From Peptococcaceae bacterium (GTDB lineage Bacteria; Bacillota; Desulfotomaculia; Desulfotomaculales; Desulfocucumaceae): DNA of 7,913 nt. Of the stretch, positions 1 through 4,798 are shown piece after piece. Below the pieces are notes generated by a model. That model did no database searches, was not told the DNA's origin, and saw only the letters and a program-made list of their open reading frames with translations. The DNA lies in assembly GCA_013336365.1 (NCBI GenBank), contig JAAXTT010000066.1, forward strand, positions 1 to 7,913. Reading direction: 5' to 3'. Position numbers and translations under genes: made by a program. The stretch's first letter is position 1. Each line of letters starts with the position of its first letter.

Positions 1-555
1 TTTGATTGCAATGTTACAATCAAAAAAATAAAGTAATTTCGAATCCTTTATTTTATACTGACGTTTTAAGCTGACCAGGCCTTTAATTTTGCCCATTGGC
101 GAAAGATACTCTGCTTCCCCCCGGCCATATTGATAATAGATGCTGGATATAGGCGCTCTCCAGTCATATATGTATATATCATTGGATTCTGAATCAATTA
201 GAGTTGCCAGACCAATATACAGCTTTTCTGCCTTGTCCTCCCCCTCCTCAAGAAAATCAATCCTGCCAAAATAGGGGGAATTAATCAAGCTCTTATGCTT
301 TCTTATCTGCATGTTGATATGGTTATAGATTGCTGTACTGCTGTTTACCTCAGTGAGATATTGGCTGTTTTCCGCCACACCTTGATAAACCCCGGTGCCT
401 CCTGTGTCCTGCATCATTTCTCTTTTTAAAGCTAATAGCTCATTTTTTTTATTGTTGAATTTTTTTGTCTGGCTCTCTATCTCTCTGTGGATAAGGGCCA
501 GGGTCTCTTCCAGATATAGATTTTCCTCCTGCAAATTATCTTGGTATTCGTTCAT
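1..555 (-). CDS. helD: HelD-like RNA polymerase recycling ATPase, N-terminal part (cut by the window edge)
   Basis: HelD is a superfamily 1 (UvrD/Rep-like) ATPase that binds stalled or post-termination RNA polymerase and releases it from nucleic acid. The visible 185 codons are open to base 1. Residues about 1-50 are charged and likely helical, fitting the N-terminal coiled coil that enters the polymerase secondary channel. After this come the family signatures SPYFGRIDF (about residues 93-101), YIGLA and IYDWRAPISSIYYQY, which closely match my recollection of B. subtilis HelD (YvgS). The Walker A and helicase motifs would lie beyond the window. The ATG at 553-555 is preceded by GAGGT at 563-567, seven bases away, and an ATG just upstream meets a stop at once, so the start is firm. 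The gene follows the terminator of the tRNA-Gly unit, so it probably has its own promoter; I could not find a convincing one in the 56-base gap. Confidence 0.88.
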   Translation of the reverse strand, partial: MNEYQDNLQEENLYLEETLALIHREIESQTKKFNNKKNELLALKREMMQDTGGTGVYQGVAENSQYLTEVNSSTAIYNHINMQIRKHKSLINSPYFGRIDFLEEGEDKAEKLYIGLATLIDSESNDIYIYDWRAPISSIYYQYGRGEAEYLSPMGKIKGLVSLKRQYKIKDSKLLYFFDCNIAIK

Positions 556-611
556 TTTTATTACCTCATTTACTAATTGGCTTGATATAGAACACTTTGG
601 ACCTTATAGAT

Positions 612-658
612 AAAAAAATCTTCCTTATTGCCTATCGGAAAGGCAGTAAAAGAAGATT
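612..658 (-). terminator. Intrinsic terminator after tRNA-Gly
   Basis: Read on the minus strand, AATCTTC pairs with GAAGATT (outer arms 652-658 and 617-623), with an interrupted inner stem TGCCT/AGGCA. A run of seven T follows (612-618). It starts about five bases after the encoded CCA of tRNA-Gly, so it ends the tRNA transcript and any read-through from the rph-rdgB-yfcE operon. There is no T run on the plus-strand side, so it acts in one direction only. Confidence 0.8.
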
Positions 659-662
659 CAAG

Positions 663-736
663 TGGAGCGGGTGATGGGAATCGGACCCACGTAGCCGGCT
701 TGGAAGGCCGGTGCTCTACCATTGAGCTACACCCGC
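663..736 (-). tRNA. tRNA-Gly (anticodon UCC), CCA encoded
   Basis: This is a 74-base cloverleaf including the encoded CCA. The acceptor stem GCGGGTG/CACCCGC is fully paired and the discriminator base is U. The D arm is GCTC-AATGGTA-GAGC, and the anticodon stem CCGGC/GCCGG carries the loop CTTCCAA, giving anticodon UCC, which reads GGA and GGG. The variable loop has four bases (CTAC), and the T stem is GTGGG/CCCAT with one G-U pair. The T loop is TCCGATT, so position 55 is C where nearly all elongator tRNAs have U (pseudouridine). D-loop G18 and G19 are present. The gene lies 60 bases downstream of the phosphoesterase gene, has its own promoter-like sequence and is followed by a terminator. 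Confidence 0.97.
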
Positions 737-766
737 AAGTAATGTCTCTCTGTTGACAGCTACTAT

Positions 767-795
767 ATTCTACATAAAAACAGGGGATTAGTCAA
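767..795 (-). promoter_or_regulatory. Sigma-A type promoter for tRNA-Gly
   Basis: On the minus strand there is a -35 box TTGACT (790-795), a spacer of exactly 17 bases, and a -10 box TAGAAT (767-772). Both hexamers match the vegetative consensus at five of six positions. The predicted start near 760 leaves a leader of about 24 bases before the mature tRNA 5' end at 736. The promoter begins immediately after the stop codon of the phosphoesterase gene, so the tRNA can be made both from this promoter and by read-through from the operon. Confidence 0.65.
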
Positions 796-796
796 A

Positions 797-1294
797 TCAA
801 AAGTAGACAATTTGCGAATTTATCTCTCCGCCGTGAATATCCAGCAGGCCATAGCTGATTCCCGGGCCCCCTTCGACAGCTGCCAAGCTTCCGGGATTAA
901 TCAGCAACAGCTCATTCTTTACCGGAGAACCCGGCTCAAATCGTTTTTCAATCTGGGCAATATGGGTATGGCCGTAAACAATCACCCGGGCCCCCAGCTC
1001 CAGTCCTCTGCGATATAACTTTTCTTTAGAGCTCTTAACCTGATAGCGGTGGCCATGGGTTACAAAAATCAAAATTCCCTCTAGCTCAATCAACTCCTCC
1101 ATGGGACCCTCAGACAGATAATCGCAATTTCCAATTACCCCATAAACCGGGATATTAATTTGGGAAGCAATCTCCATAGCATCCCGGTAATGATCCCCTG
1201 CATGGATAAGCAGATCTATTTTACCCATTTTATCCAAAGCTAAGTAAGCATTGGCCAAAAACCTGTGGGTGTCACTTATTAAACCGATTTTCAT
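797..1294 (-). CDS. YfcE/YsnB (MJ0936) family metallophosphoesterase
   Basis: This is a 165-residue calcineurin-like phosphoesterase of the small YfcE/MJ0936 family, a cytoplasmic two-metal phosphodiesterase whose physiological substrate is unsettled. The full metal-binding set is visible: ISDTH (D8, H10), HAGD (D34), GNCD (N56), THGH (H80), YGHTH (H109, H111) and the late NPGS motif. Length is normal and nothing is missing. The ATG overlaps the TGA of rdgB by four bases (ATGA), and a GGTGAT-type ribosome binding site lies inside the rdgB end, so the two are probably translationally coupled. The order rph-rdgB-phosphoesterase equals rph-ysnA-ysnB of B. subtilis, so this is the ysnB equivalent. 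A link to RNA or nucleotide metabolism is suggested only by this context. Confidence 0.93.
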   Translation of the reverse strand: MKIGLISDTHRFLANAYLALDKMGKIDLLIHAGDHYRDAMEIASQINIPVYGVIGNCDYLSEGPMEELIELEGILIFVTHGHRYQVKSSKEKLYRRGLELGARVIVYGHTHIAQIEKRFEPGSPVKNELLLINPGSLAAVEGGPGISYGLLDIHGGEINSQIVYF

Positions 1295-1887
1295 GAAATC
1301 ACCAACCCGGATATTATCTCCTTCATTAGTTCCAAAGCCTTGCCTCTGTGGCTAATTAGGTTTTTAGTTTCCGGATCCAGCTGAGAAAAGGTTTTTCCCA
1401 AATCAGGTATCTCAAAAAGGGGATCGTAGCCAAAGCCTGACTCTCCCTCAGGATATTCCTTGATTACCCCTCGACAGGTCCCCTTCGCAGTATAAACCTG
1501 TCCTCCCGGAATAGCCAAAGCCACAACACAAACAAAGCCTGCACCTCTTTTTTCCCTTGGTATACCCTTCAGTAATCTTAACAGCTTTTCATTGTTTTTC
1601 TCGTCATTGGCCTCAGCTCCGGAAAACCGGGCAGAAAACACCCCCGGGGCACCATTCAGACAGTCAACCTGAAGACCGGAATCATCAGCCAGAACTATTT
1701 CACCTGTAGCCTCACATACCGCTTTGGCTTTTTTTATAGCATTCTCTTCAAAGGTTTCCCCATCCTCGGGTGCCGGGGAGATTTCCGGATAGTCCTTTAA
1801 ATAGGAGAGCTCTACTCCTAAAGGACTGAGTATCCTGGTCAACTCCTCAAGCTTGCCCCTGTTGCCACTGGCCAAAACAATTCGCAT
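1291..1887 (-). CDS. rdgB: XTP/dITP diphosphatase (Ham1/RdgB family)
   Basis: The enzyme hydrolyses dITP, ITP and XTP to monophosphate and pyrophosphate, keeping deaminated purines out of DNA and RNA. From the chosen start it has 198 residues, the length of B. subtilis YsnA. Motifs appear in order: SGNRGK (7-12, substrate binding), TFEENA (45-50), DDSG (68-71, catalytic and metal-binding Asp), GFGYDP (151-156) and SHRGKAL (179-185). An upstream GTG at 1894-1896 would overlap the rph stop and give 201 residues. I prefer the ATG at 1885-1887 because AAGGTGA (1893-1899) sits five bases before it and the protein then begins MRIVLASGN, as is usual in the family. The end overlaps the phosphoesterase start by four bases. 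It belongs to the rph-rdgB-yfcE unit. Confidence 0.96.
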   Translation of the reverse strand: MRIVLASGNRGKLEELTRILSPLGVELSYLKDYPEISPAPEDGETFEENAIKKAKAVCEATGEIVLADDSGLQVDCLNGAPGVFSARFSGAEANDEKNNEKLLRLLKGIPREKRGAGFVCVVALAIPGGQVYTAKGTCRGVIKEYPEGESGFGYDPLFEIPDLGKTFSQLDPETKNLISHRGKALELMKEIISGLVIS

Positions 1888-1892
1888 ATTTT

Positions 1893-1899
1893 TCACCTT
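1893..1899 (-). promoter_or_regulatory. Ribosome binding site deciding the rdgB start
   Basis: AAGGTGA on the minus strand overlaps the last codons and stop of rph and lies five bases before the ATG at 1885-1887. The alternative GTG start lies inside this site and has no site of its own, so the ATG is preferred. Confidence 0.6.
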
Positions 1900-2233
1900 C
1901 CGATTTTCAATACTATCCCACCTAAAGCATCCTTTTGCAGGTCAATTAATTGGCCTATGCCTGTTTCTGCCAAGGAAAGCATTCTATCCATCTGCTCCCT
2001 GGTAAAGGATGCCTCCTCACCGGCTCCCTGAATTTCTACATATTTACCCTGACCGGTCATTATTATATTCATATCCACATCAGCAGCAAAATCCTCACTA
2101 TAGCAAAGATCCAGCATAGCAGAATCAGAAAGCAAACCTACACTGACAGCTGCCAAAAAATCCTTTAGAGGCATCCTTGAAATAGCACCCTTTTCCAGTA
2201 AACCGTTTAGGGCTATGGCAAGGGCAACAAAGG

Positions 2234-2237
2234 CCCC
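2234..2237 (-). other. rph: Frameshift site in rph (G run one base short)
   Basis: On the minus strand the zero frame reads ACG GGG CCT TTG and leads to a stop at 2213-2215. One more G gives ACG GGG GCC TTT GTT GCC CTT GCC, that is T-G-A-F-V-A-L-A, the normal RNase PH continuation after SITG. The run has four G and five would restore the frame. A glycine tRNA on GGG could re-pair after slipping back one base because the base before the codon is also G, but the site is not a canonical X-XXY-YYZ heptamer. Confidence 0.85.
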
Positions 2238-2642
2238 GTTATCGAGGCAGTTCTCGTTCCTCCATCAGCCTGGATTACATCACAATCCAAGGTTATTGTC
2301 CTCTCTCCCAAAGCCGCCAGGTCAACTACCCCTCTTAGGCAACGACCAATAAGCCGCTGTATTTCATAGGTTCTGCCTGTCATCCTTCCCCGGGCAGCCT
2401 CTCGGAAGGAACGCACCCCGGTGGCTCTTGGCAGCATTCCATACTCAGCTGTAATCCAGCCCCCGGTTCCCTCCAATTTCCTGAAATAAGGTAGTTTTTC
2501 CTCAACTGAGGCCGTGCAAATTACTCTGGTATCACCAATCTCAACCAACACTGAGCCTTCAGCATATTTATTAAAGTCCCTGGTTATCTTTACAGGTCTT
2601 AGCTGGGACAGACTTCTGCCATCTACTCTAGTCAATAGTAAA

Positions 2643-2647
2643 CCTCC
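2643..2647 (-). promoter_or_regulatory. Ribosome binding site deciding the TTG start of rph
   Basis: A perfect GGAGG lies seven bases before the TTG at 2633-2635. The protein from this TTG begins MTRVDGR, matching the usual RNase PH N terminus (xRxDGR), so the non-ATG start is well supported. Confidence 0.8.
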
Positions 2648-2680
2648 ACTTTCACACCCTTGATTTGTAATTTTTTATTT

Positions 2681-3457
2681 TTAATATATGAAATAGGTAT
2701 GGCCCTCCTGAGCCAACTCCACAGGCTGACCATAGCCTTCCTCCGCCTGCTGCTTAAGCAATTCCTGGTTATATTCAGGCCAAAAATGGGTAATAATAAG
2801 CTGTTTGGCCTTTGCCTTTTCTGCCAGAATACCAGCCTGTCTTGCTGTCATATGATTACCCTTCATTTTTTCCTCATCCTTATCCAGTCCACTGGCTTCA
2901 CACATAAAAATATCAGCCCTGTGAGCAAACAATGCCAATTCCTCCATGGGAGCAGTGTCACCTGAAAAAACAAAATATCCGGAGCCATCTACGCCTACAG
3001 CATAGGCCGGTATAGAGTGCCTGACCGGTAAAAAATAATATCTGATATTGCCCAGCTCAAGAACTCTCACTTCCACATCAAGAGGTACTGTTTCCCAAGG
3101 CAGCTCCTCAATATATACAACTCTGAAAGCCTTTGTTTTCTTAGCCAAGGCTTCAGCCGTTTCCTTCGGACTATTCGGTATAACTAGGGTAACCGGGCCC
3201 TGGGCTCTGCTGCCGTCAGCTATTGCCCCCTCTATAGCATGCCTGAAACACTCCAGATCTGCCATATGATCAGGATGAAGATGCGTCAGTAATACCGCTC
3301 TTACTGTGCGAAAATCAAAGAGCTGAACCATACTGCTAAAGGAACCGTTGCCTAGGTCAATAACTACATTGGCATTACCATCCTGAACCAGATAGCCGGA
3401 GCAAGCACCTCCTGCCCTTGGATAAGGGGCCCAGCAGCCAAGAACTGTAATTCGCAA
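2681..3457 (-). CDS. MBL-fold metallohydrolase, YhfI/RNase Z-like
   Basis: This 258-residue protein is a complete metallo-beta-lactamase-fold hydrolase. The zinc motif HLHPDH is at 59-64, followed by H147, SGDT (D167), a conserved NHMTARQAG (H202) and a last histidine H224 in ITHFWPEY. The N terminus MRITVLGCWAPYPRAGGACS with the late HMTARQAG is typical of the YhfI-like branch, which resembles RNase Z and arylsulfatase-type hydrolases and whose substrate is not known. It lacks the long exosite arm of classical RNase Z, so I do not call it tRNase Z, although it sits just before RNase PH, another tRNA 3'-end enzyme. The start is TTG (3455-3457); AAAGGAG at 3468-3474 is ten bases away, a little far. 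It lies 54 bases after the dehydratase gene and 45 bases before rph with no terminator, so it is probably in the same operon. Confidence 0.88.
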   Translation of the reverse strand: MRITVLGCWAPYPRAGGACSGYLVQDGNANVVIDLGNGSFSSMVQLFDFRTVRAVLLTHLHPDHMADLECFRHAIEGAIADGSRAQGPVTLVIPNSPKETAEALAKKTKAFRVVYIEELPWETVPLDVEVRVLELGNIRYYFLPVRHSIPAYAVGVDGSGYFVFSGDTAPMEELALFAHRADIFMCEASGLDKDEEKMKGNHMTARQAGILAEKAKAKQLIITHFWPEYNQELLKQQAEEGYGQPVELAQEGHTYFIY

Positions 3458-3511
3458 AAAGCTTCCACTCCTTTACCTAAACTTGCCTTAATATTATCGA
3501 TTACCCAAATA

Positions 3512-4489
3512 CTAATCCAGCATTTCCAAAAAGGAATCTATTCTGATTTTAGTCCGGGCATCCATTTTGCCGGGACGATCCCCCTCAAGAGTGAGGACCG
3601 GAAGGCTTATCCTGTCTCTGACTATCAGGTCCTCTATTTGCCTATAGCAAAAGCTCTGGGCATAGTGAATTATTCCGTCCAGCTGTCGGTTGGCTATCTC
3701 CCTTTGGATATCCTCCAGTCGATAGAACATTCCATAGGGATAGGAGTACTCCCTGTATTGCTGAGTCAAATCATTTGTTTCAAAGGGCATGGAAAACTGC
3801 CGCTGCACCTCATTATAAACAACTCTGGCTCCCTGGCCTTCCAAATAATCATATAGATCAATGATTATCGGGGGAACTCCTATATAACCCAGCCTAAGGC
3901 CACCCTTTGCCGGTGACCTTTCCGCCACCTCAGTCAACTTGTCATCAACTGTTTTTTCAAATTCTTCGGGATCTCCTGTAAAATCACTGCAGCTCACCTG
4001 AAATAAATGGTTTTCCCAACTGTTGACCAGATTTTCCTTCCAGGTTAACAAATCTAGTCGGTGAACCTTTTTGCGGATATTATCAAGCCGGTATTTAGTT
4101 TCGGAAACCTGTTGCCAGCTGACCTGAAAATGTCCCATTAATTTTTCCAGTTCACTTTTCAATAAATCATAATCCCGCTCATAAGGAAAGGCAAAGGGCA
4201 ATGTTTCAACCTCTGCCAACTGCAAGGTTTCCATTAAAGCATGGGTATTGCTGCAGTCTCCTTGAGTGACCCCAATCATTTTCTTAATGTCAGAGTCTAG
4301 AACCGTACTGTATATACCCTTTATCCAAGCACAAACATTTCTGGGATAGCCTGCTGTTTCAGCTTGATCCACCTGGCTGCAGGGGTCTTCAGCCTGAATA
4401 AAGACATTATTCAAATCCACAGGAGTCATTCCTGCAGCATATATTATTTCTGAAGGTACTGTGGTTGTGATGCCTACTTTAATAGTCAT
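3512..4489 (-). CDS. Lone 2-hydroxyacyl-CoA dehydratase D-component (HgdB/FldC-like) family protein
   Basis: This 325-residue protein resembles the HgdB/BcrC/FldC family, whose members carry an oxygen-sensitive [4Fe-4S] cluster and act in radical dehydration of 2-hydroxyacyl-CoA or in benzoyl-CoA reduction. Visible family features are an N-terminal VPSEIIYAAGMTPVDL, GYPRNVCAWIKG (C53), GDCSNTHAL (C79), HYAQSFCYRQIED (C281) and a C-terminal LTLEGDRPG with DARTKIRIDSFLEML. C53, C79 and C281 are the likely cluster ligands; C37 and C167 also occur. Classical enzymes need a second homologous subunit and an ATP-driven activator (HgdC type), and neither is in the window, so the reaction is unknown. 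The ATG overlaps the DUF2007 stop by four bases, and its ribosome binding site is an AAGGGGGGG tract. An MBL-fold hydrolase follows 54 bases downstream. A redox or CoA-ligand enzyme of unknown substrate is the safest reading. Confidence 0.85.
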   Translation of the reverse strand: MTIKVGITTTVPSEIIYAAGMTPVDLNNVFIQAEDPCSQVDQAETAGYPRNVCAWIKGIYSTVLDSDIKKMIGVTQGDCSNTHALMETLQLAEVETLPFAFPYERDYDLLKSELEKLMGHFQVSWQQVSETKYRLDNIRKKVHRLDLLTWKENLVNSWENHLFQVSCSDFTGDPEEFEKTVDDKLTEVAERSPAKGGLRLGYIGVPPIIIDLYDYLEGQGARVVYNEVQRQFSMPFETNDLTQQYREYSYPYGMFYRLEDIQREIANRQLDGIIHYAQSFCYRQIEDLIVRDRISLPVLTLEGDRPGKMDARTKIRIDSFLEMLD

Positions 4490-4701
4490 AGCCCCCCCTT
4501 AAAGGAATTGATTAACTCCCTAGCCCTCTCCAAATCCGATTCATTAACAATAATTGCTGTCTGACCGATTGAAAAAGGGAAAAAGGTGCCCAGGGAATTA
4601 TCATGTAAATAGCAGGCAATATTATTGCTTTCAAGGAGTCCCTTAATTATGAGAGCTTCATTTGAATCTAAAAAATCCGACAACAAAACCGGATTATCCA
4701 T
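4486..4701 (-). CDS. DUF2007 domain small protein (putative signal-transducing protein)
   Basis: This 71-residue cytoplasmic protein fits the DUF2007 pattern. A short N terminus is followed by a helix EALIIKGLLESNNI (about 15-28), a strand CYLHD, a glycine-containing turn, the strand TAIIVNESD and the closing helix LERARELI. The family is small, of unknown function and often described as signal transducing; no catalytic residues are apparent. The frame extends upstream to a TTG at 4762-4764, but that codon lies in the T tract of the preceding terminator and has no ribosome binding site. The ATG at 4699-4701 has GAGGT six bases upstream and gives the normal family length, so I chose it. The last codons include a G7 run that also forms the ribosome binding site of the dehydratase gene, and the stop overlaps that gene's ATG. 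The pair is probably co-expressed, and the small protein may act on the enzyme. Confidence 0.8.
   Translation of the reverse strand: MDNPVLLSDFLDSNEALIIKGLLESNNIACYLHDNSLGTFFPFSIGQTAIIVNESDLERARELINSFKGGL
4492..4498 (-). other. G7 tract: ribosome binding site and possible slippery heptamer
   Basis: The minus strand reads AAG GGG GGG CTA TGA in the DUF2007 frame. The G run is both the last glycine codons of DUF2007 and the ribosome binding site for the dehydratase ATG three bases further on. G-GGG-GGG fits the X-XXY-YYZ slippery pattern, and a -1 shift would read on into the dehydratase frame (K-G-G-A-M-T-I-K), fusing the two proteins. Confidence 0.45.
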
Positions 4702-4707
4702 TTTTTT

Positions 4708-4712
4708 ACCTC
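4708..4712 (-). promoter_or_regulatory. Ribosome binding site deciding the DUF2007 start
   Basis: GAGGT lies six bases before the ATG at 4699-4701. It supports this start over the in-frame TTG at 4762-4764, which would add 21 residues unlike the family. Confidence 0.65.
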
Positions 4713-4732
4713 TAATCTTTATTTCCCCTATT

Positions 4733-4741
4733 ATTCTAACA
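4733..4741 (-). promoter_or_regulatory. Candidate extended -10 promoter for the DUF2007-dehydratase-rph unit
   Basis: On the minus strand TGT-TAGAAT is an extended -10 element (TGn followed by TAGAAT at 4733-4738). No good -35 box is visible: upstream there is only TTGGAG at a spacing of 19, next to the amidase terminator. A start near 4726 would leave a short leader before the GAGGT site. A promoter is expected here because a strong terminator separates this unit from the amidase gene. Confidence 0.4.
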
Positions 4742-4762
4742 TAAAGACCTATCTTGTTCTCC

Positions 4763-4797
4763 AAAAAAAAGCCAGCAAATTTATTTGCTGGCTTTTT
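4763..4797 (-). terminator. Strong intrinsic terminator after the amidase gene
   Basis: The arms 4771-4779 and 4784-4792 (GCCAGCAAA/TTTGCTGGC) pair perfectly around a four-base loop. Eight T follow on the minus strand (4763-4770) and five T on the plus strand (4793-4797). The hairpin begins directly after the amidase stop codon. Its shape could work in both directions, but no plus-strand gene needs it. Confidence 0.92.
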
Positions 4798-4798
4798 A

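Larger units (their letters stand above)
1893..2635 (-). pseudogene. rph: RNase PH, split by a single-base frameshift
   Basis: RNase PH is a phosphate-dependent 3'-5' exoribonuclease that trims tRNA 3' ends, working as a hexamer of trimer-of-dimers type. The N-terminal reading frame (2635 to 2213, 140 codons) has WITAEYGMLPRAT, RSFREA, GRTYEIQRLIGR and the phosphate-binding GGTRTAS (about 124-130). It then runs into a wrong frame after SITG and stops. The remainder lies in the -1 frame down to 1893 and holds DFLAAVSVG and DVDMNIIMTG, with D182 and D188 of the composite as the likely catalytic aspartates. Joined, the protein would have 247 residues, against about 245 in B. subtilis, so one missing base explains everything. 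The start is TTG at 2633-2635 with GGAGG seven bases upstream. The cause may be a sequencing error, a true mutation or, less likely, programmed slippage. As written, neither half should be active alone. Confidence 0.93.

Noticed and set aside
588..600. GAACACTTT shared between the helD upstream region and the 37-bp repeat
   Set aside because: The match is only nine bases and in the opposite orientation relative to the genes; a chance match of this size is plausible in a window of this length.
395..613. Plus-strand open frame of 72 codons
   Set aside because: It lies antisense to the N-terminal part of the helD homologue, which has clear family motifs, and has no ribosome binding site or recognisable domain.
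753..769. Plus-strand TTGACA with a nearby TATATT
   Set aside because: The spacing is far too short for a promoter, no -10 box occurs 17 bases on, and no plus-strand gene follows.
2681..3457. Calling the MBL hydrolase RNase Z (rnz)
   Set aside because: It has the zinc motifs but is short, lacks the exosite arm and follows the YhfI pattern; closeness to rph alone does not prove a tRNA role.
4702..4764. Longer DUF2007 start at TTG 4762-4764
   Set aside because: The codon lies in the T tract of the amidase terminator, lacks a ribosome binding site, and the extra 21 residues do not fit the family.
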